From: Panagrolaimus kolymaensis
Taxonomy: Eukaryota > Nematoda > Chromadorea > Rhabditida > Panagrolaimidae
DNA length: 64,000 nucleotides
NCBI GenBank assembly: GCA_028622995.1
Contig: JAJQJQ010000004.1
Location: 3,348,001-3,412,000 of the forward strand
Direction: 5' to 3'
The translations under genes and the position numbers were made by a program. This document shows positions 1 to 13,509 of the stretch, piece by piece; the stretch's first letter is position 1, and the number at the start of each line of letters is the position of its first letter. A model generated the notes under the pieces. It worked only from the letters and a program-made list of their open reading frames with translations. It made no database searches and was not told the DNA's origin.

Positions 1-700
1 GATATGCTCTGGAATTTATAAAAAAAATCGAAGGGAAGAACAAATATGTCATGACATAATATAATGTGGATGCGGAGCTTCTTCGTCTAAAGGTTTTGGT
101 TTTTGAAAACATCCGATGATTTGGGCTTTCTTTTGGATAACAATCCACCCAAAATTATTATTATTCAAATAAAAAATGAAGCTTCTTCATTTCTTGGTTT
201 TAATTTTGCTTCCTCATTGCTACTTGTCCTTTCTTCTTCTTTCACCAATTTCCAACATTTTTACCTTTTTCTTTTTAACAATTTCCTTTTTATCTTTTCC
301 AAATCCCTAAGGAATTCTAAAAGAATTTCATCTTACAGACAATTCTTTTTTAATTGATTTACTGCATTTTTTTTCTCTTCAATATAATATTTGTTTTCTT
401 TTTTTGTTACAAAGACCGTCCTCGAGTGTATGCGTGCATTTCTATCGTATCTTATCCTTTCATCCAATTTCGAGACTCTATTATCAAAGAAATAAAAAAG
501 ACACTCAGATATTGGAGTTCTAAAATAAATTTAATTTTTTTAGGCAAGTAAAAAAAGAAATACTCAAAGGCACAACATACATATATTTATTGAACTATCT
601 CAAAATAAATTAGTATCGCCGCGCTTGTTGCAAACAAATTCTTTCTTTCTTCAATACCACTTAAGAAATTTTTTTGTTGTTGAAAAAAAGCCAAACAAAC
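1..700. other. Non-coding AT-rich flank
   Basis: No convincing exon is seen on either strand. The short open frames here are low-complexity and T-rich, with no splice-consistent continuation. The right end is the 5' flank of the receptor gene that starts at 701. Confidence 0.5.
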
Positions 701-2497
701 ATGTCAGCTTTGGGTTTATCAGAAGGTAGTGAATTTGCGATGGACCAAGCGGTTGAAGAATATTTTACTGAAGAATGTCAATATATTGTAAGTTTAGGGT
801 GCTTTGAAGGTGCCAATAAGTGATTATTAGAAACGTAGTTAAAAACGAACATTTCGAGATAGCTCAGACATGAAATTGTTTGAATTCAAGATCAAGTAAA
901 AACTTCATGTTTCAGGGAACGGATTATCTTCACATAAAAATTTATCTCATTGGAGTGCTTGGAACTGCGATAGCATTATTTAATATAATATTTAATTCAT
1001 TTTTCACCCTTGTTTTTACAACTAATAAACAACTCAGACTTTCACCATTATATTATTTTGGTATTCTCGCAATTTTAGATATTCTTTTAGCCATTAATTA
1101 TATTCTTTTAATGTCTGTTCCTGTAAACAAGCTTTTTAATCCAACCATAAAATGAACATTTAAAAAAACTTTTTATTTTAGGTTTACATGGATCAGTTTC
1201 AACAATTATGGCTTTATCATGTTTTCCTAAATTATCTAGTACCTATGATGACTGCATCCAATTGTGCTATGTTTGCATCAATGTTACTCATTTTTATGGC
1301 AACTTTGGAAAGGCTTTTACGAACTTTTCATTCTGAAAAATTAGCTGTTCTTCGAAAGTATGAATCTTTATCTTGCAAAAAAAAAAAAACACTTCTCTTA
1401 TCCTAAAAATTTGTTTTGAACATTGAAAAAAAAAAAAAAAGCAGAACACTTGAAGCTTTATTATTGTTGTTGTTTCAGATTTCTCGAAAGATGTCGACCT
1501 CAAGTTTGTTTTTGTTGCATCGCTGTAGCATTCTTATACAAACTTTGCACTTATTTTGAATTACATTATGTTGAAAATGTTAATTGTACTGATTGGGCAC
1601 AATATGAAATTCGAGCAACTTCATTATCCATGAATGAAAATTATAGGTAAAAAAGCAAATAAAGCAAAAGTAATAAAATTTTAAAAACAATAAAATTATA
1701 TTACAGATTTTGGTGGATGTTTGTTATGAGAAACCTTGTTGATCGAATTATTCCCTTTTTCATCCTCGTCTTAATTAACTTTCTAATTATTCGAACATTA
1801 AAACGTGAACATCAAAGATTCTCCGTGAATGAACATCGATTAATGAGTGTTAGCGATGTGAATAATAAAAAAATTCTTCGAGTAAATAATTTTTAAATAA
1901 AGCCTTCTAAAAAAGTGATAAAAAATTTTTAGGATGCAACTCGAGCTTTGATTGCTCTAGTTTCGCTTTATTTAATGTCCCAAACTTTACAAGTATTTAC
2001 AACATTTTGGGAAGCAATGCATCCAAAATCATTAAATGAAAATTTTAATGAACTTTATTCATATTTGAATGATATTATGTCTTTGATGACTCTTTTATCA
2101 AGGTATGTGATTTTTTAGCCCAAAAAGAAATTTGGTAGATTTCACTTTCAAGTTCATTACAAAAAAACCCCAGAGTATGAATATCAAAACAACATCCTAA
2201 AAAGCTTGAATAATTTTTTGTTGTTAATAAAACTTTAATATTTTTTTTAGCACTCTTCGATTCCCAGTATATTTTTCATGCAATCAAGAAATCAATGAAG
2301 CATCAAAAGCAACGATAATACATTTGAAAGCTTTATGCTCCAATGCTAAATCTCGAAGCGCCGAATATCTTCCAATTTCAATTAAAAATAATCATAAAGA
2401 TTCCATTTTTAAAAAGGATAATACTCCTGCAACTTCAGTTATTAATGATAATCATGTTTTATCAATTACGGAAGATTCAACAACATGGATGCTTTAA
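701..2497 (+). CDS. Rhodopsin-type seven-helix receptor (neuropeptide-receptor-like)
   Basis: Seven exons: 701-787, 916-1122, 1182-1357, 1479-1646, 1707-1881, 1933-2102 and 2251-2497, giving 409 aa. The frame stays open across all joins. An acidic N-terminus of about 30 residues is followed by hydrophobic segments spaced like a 7TM receptor. Helix 1 starts near IYLIGVLG, helix 2 follows the loop LRLSPLYYF, and helix 3 ends with ERLLRT in the position of the DRY motif. Conserved-looking cysteines lie before helix 3 and in extracellular loop 2 (NVNCTDW). Helix 6 follows DATRALIALVSLYL, and a polar tail of about 65 residues ends the protein. The layout resembles nematode FMRFamide-type peptide receptors, but the ligand is not predictable. 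ERL instead of DRY suggests an orphan branch. An AATAAA lies about 115 bp past the stop. Seven-helix receptor: fairly sure. Peptide-receptor class: inferred. Confidence 0.7.
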
Positions 2498-3020
2498 TTT
2501 TTTTTTAGCCATTGAAAAGCATGAAAAATATACGCGGTTTTTTCCTCAATGATTTCATTTTTGTTATCCATTTTTAGTAGAATTTTTATTATTTGTTTGT
2601 TAAATGTTAATAAAATAAAAGGTTTTTTATAAGCAATTCAACAACCAAACTTAGCTTTTGACTAATAGCAAGTGGAAAATAAAATGCTTTACCTATCCTT
2701 ATCAAAAAGGCTTAAAATTCAATCAGTATTTACACAAGGTTTTTAAATGTGTTGTTTTGCATTTCTAAACAATTTTATTTTCAATCTTTGATTTATAAAA
2801 GTCCAAGATAAATTTTGAATTTGATTGCAAACAACTTGAACGAATCAAACACGTGCAAGTCTTTGAGCGAAAGGAGGAAAAGCGATCAATTGAAAATTTG
2901 AAAAAAAAAACCAAAGAAAACTTTGATTCGCGTTTTTTGGTTGATGTTTCTCCATTTTTTTTCAATCATTCAATCATCAAACATTATTCATTCGCCACTT
3001 TTATTTTTCTTGGTCATCAT

Positions 3021-3252
3021 TAGGGTTGCACCTCGGTAAATTTACCGGTAATTTACCAGTAAATTTACCGGTAAATTTACCACGAAAATGGATTTACCGG
3101 TAAATTTAACAACCCAAACGATCTACAAAGTCTTACATAACTTTGTAGATCTTTGTAGAACGTTTGTAAGACTTTGTAGATTTACCCATTTACCGGTAAA
3201 TTTACTGGTAAATTTACCGATTTTCGATTTACCGGTAAATTTAACAACCCTA
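3021..3252. mobile_element. hAT-type MITE (232 bp) with 8-bp target duplication
   Basis: The element begins TAGGGTTG and ends CAACCCTA, a perfect 8-bp terminal inverted repeat. It is flanked on both sides by GTCATCAT (3013-3020 and 3253-3260), an 8-bp direct repeat. Eight-base target duplications and YAGGG-type ends are characteristic of hAT transposons. Inside are several copies of the self-complementary unit TTTACCGGTAAA and a central inverted pair, CTACAAAGTCTTAC against GTAAGACTTTGTAG, so the whole element can fold into one hairpin. It has no coding capacity and is therefore non-autonomous. Confidence 0.85.
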
Positions 3253-3490
3253 GTCATCATCCTCCTCATTTTCTTCTCTCCGTCTATTTTTATGTACCCA
3301 TAGTTTTATCCATTAACCCTATCATCTCTCTGTTAATTTGTTTATCATATTTTTGATTAAATTCCATCTAATTTTTTTACGTCCTTTTGCGTCTTCCACT
3401 TTCGGACAATTTACATATTTGGTTTTTACAAATGATTTTCGTTTGCTTTTTTGATGGTTTTATGATCACATAACTTTTTCATCATTACTT

Positions 3491-3499
3491 TCTTTTCAG
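3491..3499 (+). other. Probable spliced-leader acceptor of the ROD-like gene
   Basis: TCTTTTCAG lies 15 bases upstream of the ATG at 3515, with no upstream exon in frame. Thirteen of the 14 internal acceptors of this gene end in TAG, so this CAG site stands apart. Nematode mRNAs commonly receive a spliced leader a few bases before the start codon. The trans-splicing role is inferred. Confidence 0.5.
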
Positions 3500-3514
3500 C
3501 TTTGATATATCATC

Positions 3515-6500
3515 ATGGCTATCTTTTCGGAAGTGGATGTTCATTCAAGTGAAGGTGAAACTTCTAAGATGTTCAACCTCAACTCGGCAACATTATATGA
3601 AATAAAGACAATGTTGGACATCAACGGTGAGTTTTCTTCTTATGTATGTTATCAATTCTCATTTTCCTTTTTTTAGCCAATGAAGAACTTCCTGAAGGTT
3701 TTCAAAAACCCAAAATCTCCATTTGTGTCAACAAAGACAAAATTTCAATTGGAATTGGTCCTGTGCTTCATTTGATGAAGCTTCATCCTGTGATCCGTTC
3801 TGAAAATTCATTGGTTTTTGGTTCAGATGTTTGTGCACTTCATTATCTTGCTAATGGAAAACTTCTTGTTGTTGTACTTTCTGATGGGTCTATCGTCTTC
3901 GTAAACACTTTCTTGAATGGTAATCAACAGCGCTCTCGAGTATGTTTTTTTGTTGTTCCTTATATCATAGTTATAACAAAACATGCTTTTTAGAAGCTTT
4001 TAACCTCTTGTATACCTGGTGCGAAAATTATTGATCATCTTAAAGAAGAAACTCTTTTGCTCGTCATCACAGAAGCCACTGGGACTGCTAGTGTCATTGA
4101 AATTCCTCAATTTGAACGCCTCATAGAATGTGATGCTCGTATTTTTGATGAATACTTGGTTGAAGCTGTCAATGGTGCTACTTTCATTTCTCAAACGATG
4201 CTAGGATCCTCGTTAACATCCATGATCTCTACCACTGAACTCTTATCATTCTCATCCACACCTGGTACATCTTCATCTCTTTCCCTCGGATATGATTCTT
4301 TTCTAGAAACTCATGACTTCATGGAAGGTATGTCTTTATTATTTTTGAGCTAAATAACTTGTTCTTTTTTAGCGGAGTATGGATATATTTGCGTTAGAAA
4401 TGTCGGATTCTATGTTGTCGCTTTAACCACAAATGGCCTCCTTCATTTCTTCGACACTTTTACTGGTCAAATGGTCCGTTCCTTCGATCTTCGTCGTGAT
4501 GAAAGTTTCAATGATGAATTCTTTTCTTTTGAATTTTTGGATGCTAAGGAAATCGAAGAACATTTCCATAATTTAAAGCTTCTCGTGTCCATCAAAACAG
4601 AAAAAGGAAAGCATGAATTTCAAATTCGTAACTTTTCTTCAAATGAAGTCGAATATCAAGTCAGAACTTCGGAAAATGTCATCATGCTTCCTGATTCAGC
4701 TGGCGAAGATAACTCTATTATCCTTATTGATCCTTTCAATTACAAAACACCCGATGCGATTCAACTTCGGTTCATCAATGAAGCTCATCCTGAAATAAGA
4801 TTTGAAAAACTTATTGCGAGTGGAAGATTTGATGATGCTGAACTTTTTGCTAAGGAATATAATCTTGATGTTCAGGTTTGTTTATTATTTAAATGATACT
4901 TTCTATCTTATGTTTTTTTCTTTTCAGAAGGTTCATTTGAAGAGGGCACTGGAAATGATACAAGATTTTGGTGATGATCATGAAGAAAACATTGCTTTAA
5001 TGCAATCTATCCTGAAATATTGCGACCTTGTAAGCGATGATAATTTGATTGGAGATCTTTGTGTATCTGCTATCAACTGGGTTCCAACTTACCAATGTAT
5101 CGCCAGTTTTCTTTCATATGCTTCTAAGAGAAAAGTTACGGGTATGTATTTTATTTTTTGCTTGTTTATTGAAGTTTTGTATTTTCATTTTTAGATGAAG
5201 ATATTTCCCTTCAACTCGGTCGACGACGGTATGATCTTTTAACTTTTGCTGCACTGTGTGATTGTGAGAAGAACTTCAACTTTGATGCTTGGGCAGCTTT
5301 ATCCGTGGATCGTGATAATATCTTCCATATGTTTGAATCAGCATGGGCTCTTGGTGAAGTAACTGCTGGGCGCGTATTTTGGGCCAGATACCCTAAAGAA
5401 ATCCAAGATTTTATGGTCGATCACCAAAAAACAGAGGACATCATTGACAACTTGCAAAATTTTGTCTTGGATTATCCAAAATATTTGAAAGATGTCATCG
5501 AATTCGTACAACATGATTTTGGTCCTTTCTATCTCATGGCAATTGATGATCCTCTTTATCTTTCATCTCGAGCAAGTACCCTTGTTGAATTTGTAACAAA
5601 TATTGCTATTGGTCTTGAACGTGTTGATCCTGATAATTTCCCAGAAAACGCTGTATTTGCTTGTGGTATGACAGAAAGGATGATTGATACTATCCGAACT
5701 GAAAAGACGACGCCATCTCATCAACGACTCCTTTACAATATTCTTGGCTTTTTGGGTGCCTCGACTTCTAATACTCAAACTGTTGTCGGTGAATTAATTA
5801 CTCGGTCTGATAATCTCAAGAAAATGCTTCGTCTCAAAGAAACTTTTCAATGTCGAATTGCTTACAACCAATTTACTGTAAGTTTTTTTCTTCTTTTTAA
5901 TTAGTTGATACATATGTTTACCCAAACTTTTGATTTTCTTTTGAGCTAATAATTCTCGATTTTTATAGGGTCATACCGTCGAATCTATTTGTTTCTTGAT
6001 ATTAGATCGATGTAAGAATGTTCAAGCCGTCAATAAACATATACAAGGTGTTGTTATGCCTTACATTCGAGAACATGGACTGAAAAAAGATTCAACTCTT
6101 CTCGAATATATCAAGAAAGTCTCTGATCGCGCTGCTGCATCTGATACTGCTCAAAAGAATAATCCATGGGATGACTTGTGCATTTGTTTTGCAGAAGCAA
6201 TTGATAATGTTCTTTACCGATGTCAAGCAATAATAAAGATCGCAAAACGTTCTGCTGTTCCATGGTCTGATCGTCTAAGAAAAGCTGTGAATGAAATGTT
6301 TAAAGCAAAGGGAATAAGTGCCGAACTTCGTCGGGATTTGAATATTCAATGTCGAACTGAAGAACTCTCAACTTTGATGATGGAATATGATATCAACCCC
6401 AAGTTTCTTCTTAAAAGTTTTAATCAAATGAATGTTATGAACTTACTTGCTCGTGCTTTTTATTCAAGCCCGAAATCAGTTGCTGAAAAACTTGATCACC

Positions 6501-9500
6501 TTACTCGAATGGCACAACTCTTTGAAATTGTTATGCAAAGAGATATGGATGTGGAATGTACGGTTGCTCAAGCTATTACTCTTGCTGCTAATATGTATAT
6601 TCAAAAAGGAAATGTAAGTGCATTAATATTTTTTGATTGTTCTTACTAAAGCTTGTTTTTTAGTTAGCACCTTTGAAGGAAGCGTTTTCAATCATCAAAT
6701 CTGAACATTGTCGTAAAGTTGCTGCAGAAACTATCGTTGAAATGTCTAAAGGGATCTTAGAATTTTGTGATTCATCAATGATGGATAGTCGAAACGCTGC
6801 TATTGATTCTTGTTCCATTGTTGCTCGAAATTACCTTCAACCAACTCCTGCCATCAATGCAACTCTCGACATCATTAACCGATTACTTCATTTGCAAAAG
6901 CATCATGGTCTTATGGTTCCTTATTCTGAGCTCTTACAGAAAGGACAAGCAGTTGAACATCGTTTAAAAGCTTTCATGTCTGATCAGACTGACTTAACTT
7001 TTCCTGATATCATTCGGTTTGGACAACTTCTTGGACTCGAAAAAGATCGTATCTGCGAAATAGCAAGTGAACACTTCACTCGAAGTGCAGACGTCACTGT
7101 ATCATGCATTATGTAAGTTTTATTTTAAAAATTTTCTTTTAATGCTAACTTCTTTATTCTAGGGAAATTGCAAGCTCTTCTACTGAATTGGATAAGAAAA
7201 CTCTGGATTCTGCGCTTCAATACATTCGTCAGATTTTCCTTATTGTTCATCAACATGCTTCAATCAAAGACTTCAAAATAGACCATGCAAATTACATCAT
7301 CAATTTTTTCCGTGACCTTTCGCCGTGCTTACTTAAGCTATCTGATACTGCTCTCCGACTTGAACTCTCGTTTGAATTCGACTTGCTCTTCTGTATTCAT
7401 GAATTTTTAAGCCTCTTCGAACAAACTATGCAATGTCTTACTGAAATGCCCGATGATGTTGATAAATCAATTACGGCTTCAATAATTGATGAAAACACAG
7501 ATAAAGAGTTGGTTCTTTTCATTTTCTTTTCTTTTTTCTTTACCTACTTTTTTTAGATCATTGAAATTTTATGAAATGACTTCCCGATCTGGAGTTCTTA
7601 ATCCATCGCATGTTGGATCACTTTTTGATAGTATTGAAGTCATCAAAAGCTTGGCCAAAGTGGGGTACTCCATTTTTATGAAAGCTAATGGAGAAGATAC
7701 GCTTTTGGATGTCACGTCAACGGAAGAATGTATGTTTAGTCTATGGGAAGACGTATTTATGGCTTATCAAGGAAATCCATATTTGACACTTATGGCAAGG
7801 AATTTTGCTTTTAAGCTTCGTATGTTTTTTTTACACTTTCTTTTATTTGAAATTTCCTTTATTCTTTAGCTTGTATTAACTTAACTCAATCTGATCTCAC
7901 TGTAAGCCATAACCAAGTTTATGAATTGATTCAAAAGATCCTCGTTGCTGATAAAGTCGATTTACAACTTGCTGTATCATTGCTCTTTTATCTTCCTGAC
8001 GATGCAGTTAAAAAGGTTTATTTTAGTTACATTACGTTAAATTTAACTCATTTATTTCTTTGCTTTAGGTTGTGAGTGATCTTTACCAATGGGCCCGACT
8101 CAAACAAAATTCTCGTGTTGTGTTCTACATCTCTCGAATTGCTCAGATATGTTCATTTGTGATCAACGATTCGCATACTCGAACTGCTATTTTCCAAAGC
8201 TATCGTTCTGCTTGGTGGAGCCGTCGTCTCGCTAAAGAAGGGATCACCGTCTTAAATGTGGATTCTCGTGCTGCTGTTCATAATGATTTCGTTGCTAATC
8301 TTGGATGTCCTCATCTTTACAAAGAATATTGCGAAGCTTTCAATTTGGATTCCGATCAGCAACTTCTTACATATGCCTTTGATCTCCTTCGAATATCTTC
8401 TTGTGAAATGGATATTACAAGATTCGATAAAATTCTGAAAATAGCTTCAAACATTTTCCACATGGTATCAGCTCCTCCTCAAGATTTATGTGAACTTGGT
8501 TTCTATAATGTTGATCTTCTTTGTCCATACAATTACAAAGCTCTAATGTTATTGATCTCTTTTATGTGTCAATGGGCTAGTGCAAGCAGCAATGAAGAAT
8601 ATCAAGAAAAAACTGGAGAATATCGAATGCTCTTGCAATTCCTTCAAACATGTGAACGTCGAAATGAATTCACCATTCAAGAAACTCGCTGGTATATCGA
8701 ACGTCAAAAGAAGCTCAACAAAAAACAACAAAAAAGTGACATCTCTGAAACTATGGACTTCGAAATGGAGACAGACCATGATTTGCTCAACGTTGATGAA
8801 AGACAGTCACTTTTGGAAAAGAACTATCCTCTTGCAGCTCGTAAACATTTTCCGTTCCATATTTTCTTGCTTCAAAGTCCTGAAGATTATGAAAAGCTTA
8901 TTGGTCCAATTCTTGTCAATGAAATTGATATTCAGAATGTGTTTGGATGGGTTCAACTTCTTTACAAAACATCACTTGTCTGTCGTCCTATTGGCCGAAC
9001 TGTGCTTGTGACTGCAGCAATCTCAAATAAAGTTCGTGAAGTTGTTTCTCAACAATCTGAATTGGATGAAGATGACATTACAATGATCCGAAGTTTACTC
9101 ATGACAATGAAAGCTCGTATTGGTGTCATTCGAAAACTCGCAACTGAAGTCAATAAACTTCCTCTTTGTATGGCCAAGATTCGTGTCCTCTCTATTGTTC
9201 GTGATATTGGTCATTATTGGTTAGAAAGCACAACGGAAGTTTCAAAAGAACGTGAAATGATTCATGATTTTCTTCTTATTTTGAATGGCGTCGTCAAACG
9301 GTTTGAATGTGAATTCGTCTTGGATCAATACAATGTTTCAATTATTGATAAATCTCTTCTGGATGATGGTACTCGACTTGTTCAAAATATTTTCGCTGAA
9401 TTTATTGATTGGAATGATCGTCGTGATATTAGTAAGTTTTATTAATCCATCATGTATTATTAAAACTTCGTATTTATTTTTAGAGCGTAAAATGAAATTA

Positions 9501-10662
9501 GCAAATGATATAACTCGAATTTATGAAATCACGTTGGAAGCTTCATTGATTGAAATTGTCGAGAATTGGCTTCGAGGTGGTGATAAAGTTGCTGGATATT
9601 TGAAACCTGTTATGACTGGAAACATGAATCAAATGGTTGGTATTGAATCAACAGATAACTTATTTCCACCTTTACCTTACAATGATGTTGATGTTGTTAG
9701 GTATGTTTTTTACGTTAATATTGTGTTTAACCATGATTTTTTAGAATGTCTTATATTTTAACGGAACTCAACTCTCGTGATATCTGTTACAAAGTCGCTC
9801 AACTTCTTCGTCAAACAGATAATGAATCTGTCTCCAATCTTCTTCAACGTCTTCGAGTTCTTTGCGTATTTATTCGATGCTTAAACAAAGAAACTTTCCA
9901 AGCATACTTCAACTGTAACTTCGATTATTTCGCGACGCAACTCTGTTCTATCGTGGTCAACTTCGCTTTCAAAGTTTGTCAAGTGGACTTTAAACTGGTG
10001 GATTATCATAAGCTTCCTGCAATTCAACTTGTTAGCTCTCTTGTTAATGCTCAAAGTGGTGTCAAACAAACTCTTGAAACTTTCCAATTGGCTACTGTTC
10101 TTATTATTGATCGTGAAGTTTCTGAAATTAATCTTATTGAACGAACTCTTAAACGTCTAACTCAATACAAATGCGCACCTTATATCTTTATGCTTCTTAA
10201 ATATGCTATTCGTCTTTACGATGCTCAATCCATCAGCAATCTTCCTGGATTTTATAATGTTGTATGTGACGCTTTTTGGGAACTTGGAAGTGAGTTTTTA
10301 CTTTTTTAAATGCCCTTATATCGTAATTTTTGTTTTTAGGCGATGATCTTCATGATCACAAATACCGTGATCTCATTTACTTCATTCTTTCATGCCCTAT
10401 TGAAGCTGGAAATGGTTTTAAGCGCTTGATCCAAAATCTCGATAAACAAGAACTTCATGTTGCTTCTCGTATGGTGGCTGCTATCAGTGGTTTTCAAGCT
10501 TCAAAATTCGGTTCGCTTATCGCTAAATCATCAAAGGATGTTCCTCAAATTAATCCAAATGCTATGAATCAACTTGGTTCTATGATGAGAAGCTTGCATG
10601 AAGGTTATGATGACACTGAAGGAGTTTCCAAGACATTGGATGAAGATTACAGTATGGCATAA
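3515..10662 (+). CDS. rod-1: ROD/KNTC1-like kinetochore protein (RZZ complex)
   Basis: Fifteen exons: 3515-3626, 3677-3939, 3994-4327, 4373-4875, 4928-5141, 5195-5877, 5969-6613, 6664-7112, 7163-7507, 7557-7819, 7870-8015, 8069-9431, 9484-9700, 9745-10289 and 10340-10662, giving 2,134 aa. That is close to the 2,100-2,200 aa of ROD proteins. The first ~350 residues are beta-rich with propeller-like repeats; the rest is a long helical solenoid. The segment around YIREHGL...LLEYI, followed by VPWSDRLR (aa ~730-800), is what suggested the Rod family. ROD works with Zwilch and ZW10 at unattached kinetochores to recruit dynein and checkpoint proteins. The gene probably receives a spliced leader (TTTTCAG 15 bases before ATG) and has AATAAA just after the stop. 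NBAS/Sec39-type solenoids are the main alternative. Confidence 0.6.
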
Positions 10663-11814
10663 ATAAAATTTTCTTTGTATTTCATTGTTGTATGTTATCT
10701 TGTAAATAAAATGATTTTAATTATTATCTTTGTTTAAAAGTAATTAAAGGGAGAGATAAATGATTTGTTGGATGTTTTGATCATTTTGTTTGGAAGTGTT
10801 TGTGAGTTAAGTTTCGAAACAATCAATTAGTCAATGCAGCTAATAAACCTCGCATTTGAGAAAGTTCACGATAAGCTTAAGTTAATCGTCGATAGATGAT
10901 GCAACTTAAAGCAAAATAAAGTTTATCTTCGGCTTGATCAAGAAAGGATTTGTTTGAAGGAGTAAAGCGGGAAATGGCCACATGGAAGTGAAAAGGAATT
11001 ATCAAAACTTAATTTGATTGAACATAAATGACAAACACCGGAAATCTTCATTATTAATTTTGCACGAATTTGATAGAAAATAAAGAAATGAATGAATGCA
11101 GTGACTTTAAATGGCAGCAAAAATATTATTTGTTTTCAATTTTGATTTAATAGCTTTAGGGATTCTCTTTACAGTTTTTCTTCGTCCAAATCATTATCGA
11201 TGTGAAAGAAAAAAGCATTTCTCAAGTGTTTTTGAAAGCAAAAAGTCTGGCATAAACCCAACTTAGTAATATTATTATTATATCACAAGATTAACTAACT
11301 AAATTAATCGATTAAATTAATAAAAAAAGTTTGATTTCTCTTACACTAAAATAAATCCATGTTTTTGCATTGTTTTGCCATTTATTTCAATGATTAGACT
11401 CGACAATAAACTTGGATGTTGGTAATTAAAAATATTGAGCAACACACGAACAAAATTCATAGGAACATTATTTATATTACAATAATTGTATGAATAAATA
11501 CATTAGAAAAAAGCAATACAAAATTGCTTTAATTTTGTTAATCCCAAAAGAATTATTAAATGAGCCTTCATAAATATTTTTATCAACTCTCTTTTGCTTA
11601 GAGTATGCGAGGCAAGAATCTTATGGTAATTAAGCCTAAAAGGTGCACGCGAAAAAATGTTTTGAAACGGTTTCAAAATTTGCATATTTTTTTCCAAAAT
11701 GCATAAACTTCATTGCTTTCATTCAATCATCAAACTTTCAACAACTTCTTTTCATTTCTGAAAGTTTTTATCAACGTTGAACGGTTGTTTGCAAAAGTGT
11801 CGTCGTCTTTCAAA
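10663..11814. other. Intergenic, no gene seen
   Basis: About 1.15 kb of AT-rich sequence with only short, splice-inconsistent open frames on both strands. It contains the 3' end of the ROD-like gene and the promoter side of the EGF-type gene. Confidence 0.6.
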
Positions 11815-13509
11815 ATGATAAAATTTTTTGCATCTTTTATTATTTTTACACTGCTTTGTACAACAACGTCGGCTTCCATCGATGAAACTCAATTATGTGA
11901 TCCTGATCCTTGTAAAAATGGTGGAATTTGTTTCAAAACCAATGATATCAAAGCTGCAAAGAACTTTATGTGTAAATGTGATCCTGGCTTTTGTGGTTAG
12001 TTTATTTTATAATTTCTTTAACCAGCGTTTATAAAGTTATTTTTTAGGGGAATTTTGTGAAACCAACAAGTGTGATAAATCTCCGTCTGATGTTGTCATT
12101 GTCTTGCGTGTTATCCTTCTTGGTTTAACTGCATTTTTGGGAAGCTTTGCCATTTTTATGTTTGTTTTTCGATGTCATGTTGTTTCACGCGAACAAGTAA
12201 GCTTTCTTTCGAAGTTTTTTTATGATAGTGAATAATTTTTTAGGAAATTCCTGTTCAACAAATTGCTGGTACAAAGTTTGTATCAACTCATGTTACAAAT
12301 TTCAAAGGAAAGAAAAGTTTTGTTGATCGTTCTGTAAGCGTTTCTGACATTCATTCAAGCTGGGTTCAGTTATATCAAATTTTGCTCGAAACTAATCTTT
12401 GTTAACATTTGGGTGGTCTAAAATTAGTGAATAGCTTTGATAAACAAAAACCAAATAATGTTTTCTCTTTTAACCTTTGTAAAATTTTCAGCAATCAGCA
12501 ACTTCCAAAAGTTTATGCAGCCGTGTTTTCAAACAATTTGAACCTAAACATCATCAATCATCATCAGCACCAAAATCAAACAATGAACATGGTCATGCTC
12601 AACCAAAGCCGAACAATGAACCTGGTCAAGTGCCTCCACCAAAGATGAACAAAGATTTTGAAAAGAAGCTTGATGAATGGCGTAAAAGAAATGCTGCTGC
12701 TAGTGCTGTTTCTGAACCTGTAAATATTTTGTTTTTTTCTTGAAATTATTCTTACATGCTTCCCTTTTTAGAAGAAAAAACGTTCACCAGCATGGGATGA
12801 AATTGAAATGCGTCGTCATGGACTTGTAAATCGATATTGTGATCGAGTTTGTTATCCTGATTGTCCATCAAATCCTTCAACAGTGGATGTTTCAGTTTAT
12901 AATCCTTCTGGTGCATCAATTCAACCATCCGTTAGTCAAGCTTCAATCAATTTTCAACAATCAACGGATCCATCAAGTGTTTATTCAGCATTTACAACTC
13001 CGCTTGCAACTTCAAATCCTCGTTCCAAAAATTCCACTGTTCTTGTTGAAAATGAAACACAACCATCATCAACTCCGCTAACAATTCCAAGAGCTGCACC
13101 ATCTTCTCAAAGTTCTCTTCATTCAGCTATCGCGTCATCTGTTCCAGCTTCATCTCAACCTGCTCCTCTTGTTCATGATGGTCCTTCAATTCCAACAGCT
13201 GCTGCTTCTTCTTCATCACATGGTACTGCTAAAGATTCTGTTTATATGATGGAACCTCAAGTTAATGCAACATCTCAAGATTCGTTTAATGCTCCTCCAC
13301 CTGGTGTTGCATCGGTTGCTCCTGTTCTGACTCAAGCTCCATTGGAAGTTCCTCCTGTTGCTCAAGTTCAATCTACTCCTCAACATGCTAATGGTCCATC
13401 AACTCAAGTCGTTTCTTCATCAAATGGTGCAACTCAAGATTCTGTTTATATGGAACCCAAACTTCATGATGAAAGTGCAAAAATTGTACATGAACAAGAA
13501 AAACATTAA
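11815..13509 (+). CDS. EGF-domain type I membrane protein with long Ser/Pro-rich tail
   Basis: Five exons: 11815-11995, 12048-12196, 12244-12333, 12492-12719 and 12772-13509, giving 461 aa. Residues 1 to about 20 form a signal peptide. Residues ~28-66 form one EGF-like module with six cysteines in C-x4-C-x5-C...C-x-C...C order (DPCKNGGIC, then MCKC). A transmembrane helix follows at ~74-101. The cytosolic part is basic at first (WRKRN, PKKKRSPAWDEIE), then becomes a disordered Ser/Thr/Pro/Ala-rich tail. That tail carries two near-identical tyrosine motifs, DSVYMMEP (~370) and DSVYMEP (~438), plus a degenerate QDSF copy. I do not recognise an ortholog. The layout suggests a cell-surface protein with a phosphorylatable tail; function unknown. 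Confidence 0.7.

Larger units (their letters stand above)
2498..3514. other. Intergenic region between receptor and ROD-like gene
   Basis: This holds the receptor 3' end, the MITE at 3021-3252 and the 5' flank of the ROD-like gene. No other coding signal is seen; the open frame over 3088-3303 is MITE sequence. Confidence 0.6.

Noticed and set aside
10938..11120. Small frame with CHLC and CGH, slightly RING-like
   Set aside because: Too few and wrongly spaced cysteines and histidines, and no splice support.
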